From Bactericera cockerelli (lineage: Eukaryota; Arthropoda; Insecta; Hemiptera; Triozidae), in contig CM044957.1 of the NCBI GenBank assembly GCA_024516035.1, positions 51,704,085 to 51,768,084 of the forward strand: a stretch of DNA of 64,000 bases, given 5' to 3'. Below are positions 19,607-30,310 of this stretch, piece by piece. Position 1 is the first letter of the stretch, and every line of letters starts with the position of its first letter. The notes beneath the pieces are model-generated. The model searched no databases. It saw only the letters and a list, made by a program, of their open reading frames with translations, and had not been told where the DNA came from. Position numbers and translations under genes: made by a program.

Positions 19607-19772
19607 CATAATTTTTTTTTTTTTTTTTTCGTCATATTTGTGTTAATCCCTTTCGTGATGTCACAATTACTCAAACTCGCTTTACTAAATTTTTGCTGAA
19701 ACCGGGACTTGAACCACCGACTCCAGGTATACCTACGCCGCCTTATCGATCGAGCTACTGAGGTATGTATTT
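19607..19772 (-). repeat. tRNA-Thr-derived SINE1 with poly-A tail (inverted)
   Basis: A T run of about 18 (the poly-A tail on the minus strand) precedes the reversed body CTCAAACTCGCTTTACTAAA and head CGCCTTATCGATCGAGCTAC. This is the copy that best shows the 3' A tail of the family. Confidence 0.88.
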
Positions 19773-20149
19773 TTCTTAGGTAGCTCCTTGAGCAGCAACG
19801 TTTCTGGCCGCGCGGCGGCGTCGTTTCCTCAAGGAACGACCTTTTCGATTGATCTAATCAGATGTTTTGAAAGGTGAAAACCATGAAGGGGAAAAAGTGA
19901 AGGAGAACTCGTAACATAAATCTATTGCAAATAAAACTTGATGAAATTTGTTTTATCAACAAATAGGGTAATAGTACCTACCTCATAAACTCACTTATAT
20001 TTAACGTATATTATGTAAAATTAAAATAAATAAAGAGTATTTTGTTTAAAAAAATATATATATATTATGAGTAATGAAACTTTCATGTAAAATCAATCTG
20101 TCACATAAAACAAAGGAAATCACAACAATAACAAATTAGATATTTGTTG
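19773..20149. other. Intergenic stretch without recognisable gene
   Basis: AT-rich, with a GC-rich patch GGCCGCGCGGCGGCG at 19806-19820. Nothing named. Confidence 0.4.
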
Positions 20150-20665
20150 GGAACCAGCTTGGCTACAGCTGGGGGGGATTGATGGTCTTTAGCCAACGTA
20201 ATTGGAAAAAAATGGCTCGTTCTGAACCACATATTCCTATGTGCGTTCAACCATCCATCGTGAGAACTCGGGCTTTTTCTTTATAAAATATTAAAAAATC
20301 TTGGAACCAGCGTCGATGGCTGTTGAATACACCGGTTCTTCAGAACACCGAAGTTAAGCGACATCAGCGAGGTTAAGACTTGATGGGTGACCATTCAAAT
20401 TCTAATTCTCGTGAGCTGGCTTTTCCGGCCCACTCACTCTGGTAGGTCAATGTGAGTACAGTTGTGAGTTCACTGCAATGGAGGTAAAACCCCGTTGATA
20501 TGACCATGCAGTTTTAAAGCGACGTTAAACCACTAAAAAAAAAAAAAAATCCTTGGGAAACTGCAAGCTAGCCTGGCTTGTTAGGGTTGACTAGTCCGTT
20601 CTCTGTTTATAGTCCTCTAGAGCTAGAGGACACTGATCTTCTCCCTGTTTAACGTCCCCCAGCCA
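20150..20665 (+). repeat. Unclassified repeat interrupted by a 5S-derived SINE
   Basis: The parts 20160-20290 and 20550-20665 together match the continuous copy at 35595-35865 (CAGCTGG, TGGCTCG, CTTTTTCTTTATAA, then CTAGCCTGGCTTGT, TTTAACGTCCCCCAGCCAGA). The 5S SINE (20298-20545) lies exactly where the other copy is continuous. Its poly-A end is at 20532-20548. Confidence 0.8.
20298..20545 (+). repeat. 5S rRNA-derived SINE with many one-base losses
   Basis: Same family as 12529-12802, but many single and double bases are absent: GATGGCTGTTGA for GATGGCATGTTGA, ACTTGATGGGTGA for ACTTGGATGGGTGA, AATGGAGGTAAAACCCCG for the longer form. The losses sit in short homopolymers and doublets. Confidence 0.83.
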
Positions 20666-20669
20666 GAGA

Positions 20670-21890
20670 AATTAATGTTTCTACTTGTTAGTTTGCATGC
20701 TTTTGAAGAATAATGGTAGCCATATTGGATAGCTGTCATCAGTTTGTTTAGTGACAGGTTTGAGGCACTACGAGTTTTCATGGTGAAAACAACAAAATAA
20801 TAACAAATCAAAGTGGGTATAATACTTGGTATATGTATATTATATTGTATTTATTTGTTCTATTTAGAGCAAGAATGTATGTTCATAAAAGTATCAGATA
20901 TAAAAATAAAAACAAAGAGGTACCCGAATGTCTTAGCTTAATTAATGCTCATGTATATATTTATCTCACTACTATTTTTATGAGAACTCTTTAAACGGAT
21001 TTACCAACTATTTTGAGTGACTTTTTTATCTGAATTATTTTAAGTAGGACAATGAAATACAAATTTACAGTTATTATTTACAGCGAAAAAATTAATAAAT
21101 CAACAGAATGGATAAATGAAACAGAAATCACATTAATATAATGTACTAACTGCGTATAAGGTCCTAAGAAGGATACTTGGCTGCCTTTTGCCATCTTAAA
21201 AACAAAACTAAAGCCCAATTCCATAGTTGCTAATGGACAGATTTAATCAAGGAATTGACAAACAATTTTATACACAATCAAATGGCTAATGGTTCATCTT
21301 GTTGACGAACTAATTAGTCTCTTAGAGACCATGCAATCCACAGTACATCTCATATAGTTTTTCCAGTCCCTTATGCGCAGAAGCAGGATAAATTTAATAT
21401 TTTCTTTTGTTAGAATTTCTTAAGAATTTCTTAAGTAATGAACACGCTATTATTTCCGGCCCATCCGAGGCTGCGTAATAAACGTAATAAATAAGCTAGA
21501 CGAGCTGGAACGATTCCCAGCAAATGGAAGGTGAAACCCACCTCCTGAATATCTCAAATCAGGACGTTCAAACAAACAGAATCAAATGTTCACAATAGAT
21601 CTCATTAGGTGGCAATGATTTTGTATGGATTTTTCGTTGAAACCAGATAGAGTTTCAATAGGGTTTCAGTGAAAAATCAGGTCATATATTAAAAAAAATT
21701 ACTTTAGCAAATTATAAGATTGCAGTGTTAACTCTGCCACGATGTCTCTTCTTTCGGATCAGGCGTTCTTCATATCTTGGCCGAGGTGTTTTTTTTAAAC
21801 GTCAATTTCAATGCCCGAGGTATTTTATAGAGTTTTCACTGAAATCCTACAACCAGCTCAAATAAACTCCTCTCCTTTCGCGGGTGGACC
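20670..21890. other. 3' flank of protease gene 1
   Basis: Mostly AT-rich. 21455-21590 carries the tRNA-Gly/5S shared SINE module (GATTCCCAGCAAATGGAAGG, AATCAGGACGTTC). No other gene seen. Confidence 0.5.
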
Positions 21891-21894
21891 CCGT

Positions 21895-22016
21895 CTAATA
21901 TTTGCAGAAGCACCCGTCTTGCGACTTCTCTTTGATCCACTCCACGTAGCGCGTGATCCGGGTGTACACACCGGGGTACCCAGCCCTGCCACAGCCTGCC
22001 CCCCATGACACCACGC
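21895..22016 (-). CDS. Trypsin-like serine protease 1, last exon
   Basis: Encodes [20 protein letters not shown] and then a C-terminal helix, [20 protein letters not shown], with TAG at 21895-21897. This is the 214-228 specificity loop of the chymotrypsin fold: Ser214-Trp215-Gly216 and Pro225-Gly226-Val-Tyr, with a disulphide Cys220. The acceptor TTGCAG lies at 22017-22022. Two bases complete a Gly codon from the previous exon. Length (122 bases) and phase equal the last exon of gene 2. Confidence 0.95.
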
Positions 22017-22337
22017 CTGCAATCAGTAGATAGGAAATTAGTCAGTCATACTTTTCCTAAAAGAAAATACTGACTGGAAACAATACTTTCTATACCTTAC
22101 AGGTGATAGATATTTATAAAAATTAGGTATCAAATAATTAAAGAAATACTATTTCGATTTATTTACAATAAAGGTTGTTTCAATGAGGCACGTTAAAAAG
22201 ATACGGTACCAGCTCTGTCAGGCCAAAAGACAATAGTACAAATTGTTCCCTTAACACAAGGGCATTGAATTCAGCACCAAAATGTGGAGGTTCCATTGGT
22301 ATTTTTAAGTTCAGAATTTTATTCCTACATCACATAC

Positions 22338-22395
22338 CGATAATTTCATATCTGGAATCTTCTCTCTCGAAAACCATTGGTCCACCACTGTCACC
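22338..22395 (-). CDS. Trypsin-like serine protease 1, catalytic serine exon
   Basis: A 58-base exon encoding GDSGGPMVFEREDSRYEII, with the nucleophile Ser195 in GDSGGP. Acceptor TTTTCAG at 22396-22402, donor GTATGT at 22332-22337. The Asp189 that gives trypsin specificity is in the preceding exon (DSCQ, joined as DSCQGDSGGP). Confidence 0.95.
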
Positions 22396-22891
22396 CTGAA
22401 AACAGCAAAGTAAATAATAAAGTGTCAGATCCTAGCCCCATGGTATAGGAAACTCCAAATAATTTTCCTTATTCCTTCTCGTAATGCCGCCACTGGTAGG
22501 TATCCATGCAAATTAGCTACTCCTTTTTCCTTACAACGTATGAGTAGAAACCGGAGTTCCATCAAGCACAGAGTCGAAAAATTCCTGTGCTGCTTGGAAT
22601 CGAACACAGGTCATCACCACTCCACTCGGCCGACTTACTAACAGGCCACTGTAGACTCAACTACCATTTAAACAAGATGGGCATCGCTCACCTTCTAAAA
22701 TACCGTCTCTGTAAAGGCCTCAGAGACAGCAAAACACAATCTGTGTGAAGGCTGCTCCACCTCTCACACTTGACTGGAACACTTCTCAAGGCTGATTTTA
22801 ACACCTAAAGAGGTTACTGAAATCAGTTCTAAAAGAATCTTAAGCTACATTGAAAGCCTATATCACTATTAGAATAAAATATCTTTTTTTA

Positions 22892-22983
22892 AGGTCGCAT
22901 TGTCAAAGAGCTCTCGTAGCCGACAGCTTAAAGACTAAGGTCGCATTGTCAAAGAGCTCTCGTAGCCGACAGCTTAAAGACTT
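22892..22983. repeat. 46-bp direct duplication
   Basis: Two perfect adjacent copies of AAGGTCGCATTGTCAAAGAG...CAGCTTAAAGACT in an intron of protease gene 1. Confidence 0.9.
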
Positions 22984-23125
22984 AAACCAATTGTGTCGAA
23001 CCTGAATGTAAGAGAACTCAAGAAACCAGTTTTTTTTTTGTCTTTTATCCAGGTTTCTCTTGTAAAGAGGTTAAAAAAAGTTATCATTTTTGTGTTAATC
23101 ACTTTAGTGTTATCACAACTGCCCT

Positions 23126-23362
23126 GCGCAGAGTATTGTTATTATTACCTGACACGAGTCCTTCATGCCCTGCTCGTAACCTGCACAGAGCATTGTTATT
23201 ATTACCTGACACGAGTCCTTCATGCCCTGCTCGTAACCTGCACAGAGCATTGTTATTATTACCTGACACGAGTCCTTCATGCCCTGCTCGTAACCTGCAC
23301 AGAGCATTGTTATTATTACCTGACACGAGTCCTTCATGCCCTGCTCGTAACCTGCACAGAGC
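23126..23362 (-). repeat. 57-bp tandem array spanning exon end and splice donor
   Basis: Four near-identical 57-base units. Each encodes MLCAGYEQGMKDSCQ plus VIIT, where VIIT is the translated intron start GTAATAATAACA. 57 is a multiple of three, so unspliced units read through in frame. A fifth, partial unit ends at about 23126. Copies are almost identical, so the expansion is recent. Confidence 0.95.
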
Positions 23363-23525
23363 ATGTTGTCGCTGATCCTGCTGGAGCTGTAGTTGGTGCT
23401 GGTCCGGCAGTACTGGTTGCTCAGGACGGGCACCTCCACGTCTCGGATGATGCAGGCGGGCGCCCCCGACTCTTCCAGGGTGCCCCAGCCCATCACCACC
23501 CCTGTCTCTCCCTCGTACGTGTTGT
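23320..23525 (-). CDS. Trypsin-like serine protease 1, exon with Asp189 and tandem donors
   Basis: Encodes NTYEGETGVVMGWGTLEESG, then a variable loop with VPVLSNQYCR and NMLCAGYEQGMKDSCQ, where the Asp of DSCQ is position 189 and predicts cleavage after Arg or Lys. Acceptor TTCCAG at 23526-23531. The donor GTAATAAT follows the Gln codon at 23319. The last 42 bases of the exon and the donor are repeated in a 57-bp array, so three further equivalent donors exist at 23262, 23205 and 23148. All extensions stay in frame. Confidence 0.93.
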
Positions 23526-23609
23526 CTGGAACATCGAGAAAGTAAAAACAAATATTTATTTCGCTGTGAAGTCAGTGAAAATTATATTAGTCTACTTCGG
23601 TGAATGAAT

Positions 23610-23800
23610 GGACCGGTTCTCGCCGTATTACTGATGTTAAGCAACGTCCAGCGAGGTGAAGACTTCGTTGCGGCCCAACCCAAGCTCAGTGAGGTTAATG
23701 TGGGTAGCAAGTTTGTGGGATTCCTGCGAATGGAGGGTATCACCCCCGTCGTGATAAGACCATGCAGTTGAAAGCGACGTTAAACCCAGATAAAAAAAAC
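23610..23800 (+). repeat. 5S rRNA-derived SINE, internally deleted
   Basis: Has GACCGGTTCTCGCCG, GTTAAGCAACGTCCAGCGAG from the 5S head and the complete shared module (AATGTGGGTAGCAAG, GAATGGAGGGTATCACCCCC, GTTGAAAGCGACGTTAAACC), with an A tail. Confidence 0.83.
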
Positions 23801-23867
23801 ACAGTCTACCTCAACCAGTATGATACTGATACTCCTTCACAAAATTACAGGGTCCACCATCAAGATA

Positions 23868-24003
23868 TCATAGTTGTGTTAATCACGATGTTATATCACA
23901 ATTATTACTCAATTTAATAAATCTTTGCTGAACATGGGACTCGAACCACCGAGCTCCAGGTTATAAGTCCACCGCCCTGTCTATCAATCTCCCAAGGTCG
24001 GTT
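23868..24003 (-). repeat. tRNA-Thr-derived SINE1 (inverted)
   Basis: Reversed body GTTGTGTTAATCACGATGTT and head ACTCGAACCACCGAGCTCCA, GTCCACCGCCCTGTCTATCA. Confidence 0.82.
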
Positions 24004-24639
24004 GGAAAATCGAGAACATTATTGTATTATCTGACTAGTTGTAGGATTACAGTGGAAACTCCACGCACAGTAAACACTGCGAGCTAATGAGATCTAGTGT
24101 GATCAGCAGATCAGTGTCTTTTTAGCCAACCTTAACAAGCTAGGTTAGCTTGCCTTGCACAAAGGTTTAATATAAATAAACTTGAATCGCAAACAAGTTG
24201 CCTTTTTATTTACATTATTTGAACATAGGTGCATAATACACAAAAGAATCAATAGCATCTGAGCAAGGGTATAAAACAATAGAAATGTTACATCTTACTA
24301 CAAATAAAAGAATAAGAAAGGTTTAATATGACACCTAATATTATGATCTAGCCCAACACATGTAATTATGACACAGTGGGCTAGACATTACACTTTTCTA
24401 ATTTAACTAAAAAAGGCAATACCTACTTTTTTTTTAAAAACATTATCTGATTTTATTTTATCTATTTCGTTGATTGATGATTATTATGTTTTATAGAAAA
24501 AAGTTATTGATTGAGAAAAAAAAACTCATAAATAAAAAGCCCAAGACTTCACAATGGTTGATCGATGAGCCAACTTTTAAATGAAAGTTGGCTGGAGATC
24601 TTCATACTGCCCTAGAGCACTGATGGCTCCACAACTTAC

Positions 24640-24845
24640 TCAGTAGGCTGGGCAGACACACAGGCTTGATAATGTCTACGATGGGCACCCTGTCATTGAG
24701 CCTCAGCAGAGCAATGTCGTTGTCAAAGTTGGTGAACGTGAAATCGCCAACGATGGCGCGAATCACGAACCGGGACTCGGGTTTGGCGTTCTTGTCACAT
24801 CGGTCGTACTCGCCGAAAGTCGCTTTGATCAGAAACCAGAGGCGT
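24640..24845 (-). CDS. Trypsin-like serine protease 1, catalytic aspartate exon
   Basis: Encodes RLWFLIKATFGEYDRCDKNA, FVIRAIVGDFTFTNF, then DNDIALLRLNDRV with catalytic Asp102, and IKPVCLPSLL. Acceptor TCCTAG at 24846-24851, donor GTAAGT at 24634-24639. The exon is 206 bases with one base over at each end, consistent with both neighbours. No damage found. Confidence 0.95.
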
Positions 24846-24899
24846 CTAGGAAATTAAGAAGAAAAATGTAAAATATATGTATGTATAGTAAAAATAAAA

Positions 24900-25083
24900 T
24901 TCACCAGTCCATGTCCCGGTTGGGTTTCGACCTTGCGACCTATGAATGGCCAAACAGATGTCTTGACCTCTGAGCTACTACGGTCGGGATTGCATCATTC
25001 TACATAATGGCATACTAACTCGAGACTCGAACCACCGACCTCCAGGTTACAAGTCCGCCGCCTTATCAATCGAGCCATTACTA
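24900..25083 (-). repeat. Two inverted tRNA-like SINE fragments
   Basis: 24905-24990 is a reversed tRNA-like head (GGTTTCGACCTTGCGACC, GAGCTACTACGGTCGGG). 25017-25083 is a reversed SINE1 head (ACTCGAACCACCGACCTCCA, TCCGCCGCCTTATCAATCGA). Confidence 0.75.
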
Positions 25084-25202
25084 TTATCATACACTTAATT
25101 AATAAATATATAATTATGTACCCAAACAGATAATTATAAATTAATAGATATACAAAATTGGAAACAATATAAATGAAAAACAGAAAATAAATGGACTATT
25201 CT

Positions 25203-25400
25203 GCATTGGTAGTCGAGTGGTTAACGGTCTAGTCAGGTAATCCAGAGATTTGTGGTTCCAATCCCACCAAATACGTGATTTTTTCTCATTTATTTGAGTA
25301 TATGACCACATAATCATAAGACTCTGAGGGTTAGGTGGTACAAAATGTTTTAAGCATTAACCTCGCCTGGTGGCCACCTTCCACTAAAAAGTATTATTAT
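25203..25400 (+). repeat. tRNA-derived SINE2
   Basis: GCATTGGTAGTCGAGTGGTT head, TTCCAATCCCACC B-box side, TATGACCACATAATCATAAG body, GCATTAACCTCGCCTGGTGG. Confidence 0.84.
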
Positions 25401-25615
25401 TTTTATAAAATATGTACAGTTGTTGTAACTACAGTGCGGGGTTATTGACTTTCAGCCGTAAAAAAAAGTGCTCCATCCTTACAACCTCAACCATGAGTTT
25501 GAATAATGCCGACCCCAATAGCAACATAAGCTAATATAGAATAAAGGCAAGAGAGATATACTTATATCGCCATCTGAGGCAATAATATCCAAGCTCCGGA
25601 GGTTCTGCAACTAAC

Positions 25616-25777
25616 CCTTTCACACAGTGGGCGGCGGTGAGCACGTATCTGTCATTGATGAGGGTGCCGCCGCAGTAGAAGCGGTTAAAGTAGGAGAGCC
25701 GCACCATCCACGGGTACTGGTTCACCTCCGTGGGCTGCCCCCCACGATGCGGGTCTCATCATTCGTCTCGCCGCAAC
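25616..25777 (-). pseudogene. Trypsin-like serine protease 1, catalytic histidine exon with one-base deletion
   Basis: Encodes CGETNDETRIVGG, the activation site (cleavage before Ile-Val-Gly-Gly), then in a shifted frame NQYPWMVRLSYFNRFYCGGT and VLTAAHCVKG with catalytic His57. Between them one base is missing in a G run (six G at about 25742-25747 on the minus strand), which puts a TGA seven codons after the IVGG. The paralogous exon is 163 bases, this one 162, and 163 is also what the phases require. Either a sequencing/assembly error in a homopolymer or a null allele. Donor GTTAGT 25610-25615, acceptor TTCCCAG 25778-25784. Confidence 0.9.
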
Positions 25778-25789
25778 CTGGGAAGCAAT

Positions 25790-26005
25790 AGATAATAATA
25801 AATAATAACTCTCTTTAGTGGAAGTTGACCGCCAAGCGAGGTTAATGCTTAAGTAAAGCATTTTCTCCCACCTAACCCAGAGTCTTATTATTATGTGGTC
25901 ACAAACTCAAATTAATGAGGAAAAATTAATGTACTGGGTGGGATTTGACCCAACGGATCCCTACGCTACCTGGATTACCAGACTAGCGGGGGAAAGATGT
26001 ATTAT
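25790..26005 (-). repeat. tRNA-derived SINE2 (inverted)
   Basis: Reversed family body immediately upstream of the histidine exon of protease 1: AGTGGAAGTTGACCGCCAAG, CTCTGGGTT-type block, TGTGGTCACAAACTCAAATT, and head GGGATTTGACCCAACGGATC. Confidence 0.84.
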
Positions 26006-26249
26006 ACCGGTACTGTCGAAATCGTTCCCAAAAATATCAGTATGTACCAAAGTAGAGTGTGTCGTTAAGGATCAGCTCACCAATATTAATTTTATTTCAA
26101 GAAATTCCGAAGCCGTGGTTCGTAGGACGATTTTTTGGTGACACCATACGCTATCCTGCCGAGCACTGTTCTATTGTTGTTGTTGTTGTCTTTTCGACGA
26201 CGCAATGTTCATTTCTCATCAAGACCAAGGAATACTACGTAGTGTTCTG

Positions 26250-26425
26250 TAGCCCGTTCCAGAAGCACTCTACACTCCCAAAATTCCCAAATCTCCGTTT
26301 CAACCGTCACACAACGCACTCTGATTGGTTAATTTGAACGCAATAACCAATCAGAGTGCATTGTGTGATGGTTGAAACGGAGATTCGGGGATTTTGACAG
26401 TGGAGAGTGTTTCTGGAATGGGCTA
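26250..26425. mobile_element. Complete hairpin MITE with TAGCCC ends
   Basis: A 176-bp near-perfect palindrome: arms start TAGCCCGTTCCAGAA, run through CCGTCACACAACGCACTCTG and meet at ATTGGTTAATTTGAACG. It is flanked by TGTTCTG on both sides (26243-26249 and 26427-26433, 7-8 bp), which fits hAT-type duplication. It is the reference copy for fragments at 2919-3165, 4830-5150, 13525-13762, 17741-17955 and 62245-62463. Confidence 0.88.
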
Positions 26426-26617
26426 CTGTTCTGTTAGATCAGGTCTGCTGGGTTCATAGGTATTGGTTCTAGGGTATATGCATTGGTTCTATGACTGGAT
26501 CTACTAGGACGACAAGAAGTTAGAGATTCCGTTATTCAAGATAACAAGTTCATTCCAGCACGCGTTGATTAGAAACACCAAACCGGAATTAATTAGTTAC
26601 TTCAGTAACCAAAAACG

Positions 26618-27275
26618 TCACTTTGTTTGAGAGTACTAACTGTCAGTTCCACAGTATGCTTCTAAAGTTCAAGTAGCACTTTGTTTAATAATAATAATAA
26701 TAATAGAAAACCTTATAAGGGCAAAGTTTTATAAGTAAAGCTATTAAGCCCAGAACAAAATTATGAGGTTATGTTATACAATTGATGCACTATTTAGTAG
26801 AGAAAAAATCATCAATTTTAGCTTTGAATGAGTTTGTGGATGGAGCATTAATCATGGTATCAGTTAATGAATTCCAGTTACAAAATACCCTGTTACTAAA
26901 AAAATATTTTCTAACATCTTTTTTATTTCTTTATTTCTTTGAGAGTACTAACTGTCAGTTCCACAGTATGCTTCTAAAGTTCAAGTAGCACTTTGTTTGA
27001 GAGTACTAACTGTCAGTTCCACAGTACGCTTCTAAATTTCAAGTAGCACTTTGTTCGAGAGTACTAACTGTAAGGTCTACAGTATGCTTCTAAAGTTCAA
27101 GTAGCACTTTGTTTGAGAGTACTAACTGTCAGTTCCACAGTACGCTTCTAAATTTCAAGTAGCACTTTGTTCGAGAGTACTAACTGTAAGGTCTACAGTA
27201 TGATTCTAAAGTTCAAGTAGCACTTTGCTCGAGAGTACTAACTGTAAGGTCTACAGTATGATTCTAAAATTCAGA
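26618..27275. repeat. 58-bp minisatellite interrupted by an insertion
   Basis: Units of GCACTTTGTTTGAGAGTACT, AACTGTCAGTTCCACAGTAT, GCTTCTAAAGTTCAAGTA. One unit lies at 26620-26680. About 255 bases of unrelated AT-rich DNA with an (AAT)n run (26686-26705) follow, and the array resumes at about 26940 for five to six units, alternating two unit variants (CAGTTCC and AAGGTCT). Confidence 0.88.
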
Positions 27276-27842
27276 GCTGTACTTTGTGACAGTTGCTTTG
27301 GCATCTTGTATCGCAATGGCTGCTAGACAGTAATATATTTACTTTAAAATTCAATTCAATTTCAGAGATGAAATACTTCCTCAAAATCACTGTTGAGATA
27401 ACTCGTGTCTCTAATGCTCATCTCTCTAGCTCTAGCAGTTGAAGACTTGTGTCAGGATTCAGGAACTGCATGAGTAAGAATTATCAGGAATTTGTTAGAA
27501 GGTATCGGAAGGCATTATCACCACCCTTGATCAAACTTTATTAAACGTTTTTGTCGGTATTTAGTCTTGTAAAATGCAAAAGAGCGAAACCACCGTTAAA
27601 GTACATAATATACGAGTATTAATTAACCAGATAGTTGACGAAATGAACTTTAATAGCTATAGAAAAATACAATTTTTTTTTTTAATATGGAAACAAATGG
27701 AAAACAATAACAAATCAGTATTTTAATAACTGATAACCCAAAGATAACGTTGAGTCTTGTGTTTCATTTAATTTATTGTACCCGAATAAAGTTTGTTTGA
27801 ATTTATTTAATAATACCTCTTATTGAGATAATAAAATGAAAA
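27276..27842. other. Intergenic/intronic stretch without recognisable gene
   Basis: No coding signal or known repeat, apart from AT-rich text near 27750-27800 that may be a retrotransposon tail. Confidence 0.4.
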
Positions 27843-28003
27843 GGACCTCCGTGGCGTAACGGTTGTGACTACTGCCCGTAGTCCAGAGACCCTGAGTTCG
27901 ATCCCCGGTCGGAGCAGACTTTTTACAAAGAAAATTCTGTTCCCTCCGTACATGTGAGGCTGGCATTTCCGGCTATACCCAGGCTGGGTGAGGTTAATGT
28001 GGG
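27843..28003 (+). repeat. tRNA-Gly-like SINE, left part
   Basis: Head GACCTCCGTGGCGTAACGGT; a perfect anticodon-stem pair GACTA/TAGTC around loop CTGCCCG (anticodon GCC); B box GAGTTCGATCCCCGGTC. Then comes the body GGCATTTCCGGCTATACCCA, GGCTGGGTGAGGTTAATGTG. It stops at the TA where the 5.36-kb element is inserted and resumes at 33363. Confidence 0.86.
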
Positions 28004-28679
28004 TACACTGAAAAAAAATTATTGTAGGGCTTACTAAAACTTTAGTAAATTTCGCAAGTCTTAGGGTTGATTTAGTGACAGCAAAACGTTTTGTTAAGAT
28101 TACAAATCAAATTTCGTAAACTCTATTTAGTAAAGATAATGATATCTTTCGTTCATCCAACAAATTTATGTTTAGTTACTTTTACTAAACTCATCATTGT
28201 ATTTTTGACAAGAAAAATTCCATTGTCTTTACTAAAGTATTTAGTAAGATCTCAAGCATGCATTCATAATGCTTACGAATCATCTTGTTATGTTTATTAA
28301 GGTTGTTTCTTTCAATTTGTTGAATTTACAATACTGTTTAGTAAAGTTTACAAAATACTTCATTAGTCCATTCAATCGACTCAGTATGGCTTATGATAGT
28401 GTTTTGTAATTTTAAACATAGTAATAGTTGATTTAACAACCAGACTTGTTATTGCTTACGCCAGGTATTGGTTAAATCTACTGAACTGTTTAGTAAGTTT
28501 AAGCAACCCATTTCGTTCACACTATTGACTCGTCTAGTAAACCTTACGAACAATACTAGTAAATTTTAATGATAGTTTCAGTAAACTTCACTGATAACCT
28601 CAGTAATCTTCACTGATAACCTCAGTAAACTTCACTGAAAATCATAGTGAACTTCAGAAACGCCTGAAGTAAACTTTTA

Positions 28680-29447
28680 CAACAATTTCAGTAACTAAGT
28701 TATTATGAGAAAATAATTCAAAATATAATTGAAATAATTTAAAAATATGCATGTATGCAACGCTTTTATTTAAAAATACAGATTAATTTGTTGAAAACAT
28801 TTAAAATACATTAAGAGACATTTAAAATACATACAATTAAAGTTTTAAATGATGAAATACTTGCATTAAATAAATAAAAAAGAATCACCAACCACACAAA
28901 TTCACACGGCTCACTTACACAACACACTAAGTACACATCAACCACATTCACATAACAAACAAACACAGACTTAGACAACACATCAAATAACCAAAATCTC
29001 ACACCACCTATCAACCAAATCCAGACTTACACAAAACAAAAACACCCAATAACTAAACTTTCACAATACCTATGAACCCAAACCACACAAAACATCTACG
29101 AATAAACCCAAACATGACATTATTATAATATTAACTGTGTAAATATTAAAATTAACTGTGTATTTAGAAATTAACGTTCTCCAGTGGACGTTAATATTTA
29201 AATAAATAAATCAATTTCATTTTGAAAAAAAAAACAACTATACTATTTTAAAAAGATATGACGTAATAATCACAGGACCATCAATCAACATAAAACAACT
29301 GAATCTGAAATTGATTTCGGTATCTATTAATTGTTGTAGATCTTTTGTCTCTCTCGTCTCTCTCGACACGTGTTTTAGCAAGAATTTTGTTCAATCTACA
29401 ATTCTGTTTATAGTCTAGTACCGCAAGCCCAAAAATAGCGAAATAAA
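28680..29447. other. Extra left-side DNA of the composite element
   Basis: AT-rich and noncoding, with a CACACAA-rich minus-strand stretch at 28880-29100. No counterpart on the right side of the inverted repeat, so the element is asymmetric. Confidence 0.5.
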
Positions 29448-30310
29448 TGCAAGTTTTGGTGTAGTTTTGATTTTTTGTACCATAGTGTATTTTGAGCTGC
29501 TGAACACGAATCTGAGGTTTGCCAACAAAAATTTTACCGGCAAATTTTTTTACAGGCAAAAAACAGGCAAATAATTGGACTATTTTTAGTTTTTTTGAAA
29601 TATCTCCCAAGTGATTTAATAAACGCCAACACTAACTCTATACAAAGTTGTTCACAACTAAATTCCCTACATTTTATATTCTACAAAAAAAAATGTGCGA
29701 CCAACCTTTGAGCTTTGAGGGCGCCCTCAAAATGCAGGCAAAAAATCAAAAGTGGCCACATTTGCGATTTTTTAAAATTTTACTTCAAAATAACGCTCCT
29801 GACAATATTTTTGGCAGTTAAAGACGTCATTGATGGCTTACAGGCTAAAGTTTCAGACTTTTTCAGCCTTTTAGAAGGACCTTTGTAGCCTTTTGGAGTG
29901 ATCACAGTCACCTGTGTCTATCTAGAACCCTGGTTTTAAAACAAAAAGTTTTGCTGTACTTGTGATTTTTGGTAATATAGTGTATTTATAGCTGCAAAGT
30001 ATGAATTTGACGTTTGCCAACAAAAAAAATGCCGTCATTTTTTTAACAGGCAAAAAACGGCCTGAATGGAGCTTTTTTCAGTTTTTAACAATATCTCCGA
30101 AACTGTGCATTTCAAAGCAACGTTGGGTGAATACTAAGTTCAACATAACTGAATTTCCTACATATTATGTTCCCAATATTTTTTTGTGCAACCAACCTTT
30201 GAGCTTTGAGAGCGTCCTCAAAGCCCAGGCAAAAAATCAGGAAAGGCAAATTTGGACTATTTGAAGTTTTACCTCGACATAACCTACTTGGCAGTGTGTA
30301 TGATATTGTT
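29448..30310. repeat. Left arm of an 860-bp inverted repeat
   Basis: Pairs with 31863-32719 at high identity: GCAAGTTTTGGTGTAGTTTT to its complement, GAGGGCGCCCTCAAAATGCA likewise, and so on to the inner end CACTGCCAAGAAG-type text. Both arms contain the block TTTTTTGCCTG and two GAGGG/AGAGCG...CCTCAAA short palindromes. Confidence 0.9.

Noticed and set aside
23126..23362. CRISPR-like array
   Set aside because: Units are contiguous with no spacers and copy an exon border; the DNA is eukaryotic.
22993..23607. Plus-strand open frame of about 200 codons with LLVTCTEHCYYYLTRVLHA repeats
   Set aside because: It is the complement of the protease exon and its 57-bp array, which has splice sites and catalytic motifs on the minus strand.
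27843..27925. Functional tRNA-Gly gene
   Set aside because: The head folds in part, but acceptor stem pairing is poor and a SINE body follows directly. All tRNA-like heads in the window are attached to repeat bodies.
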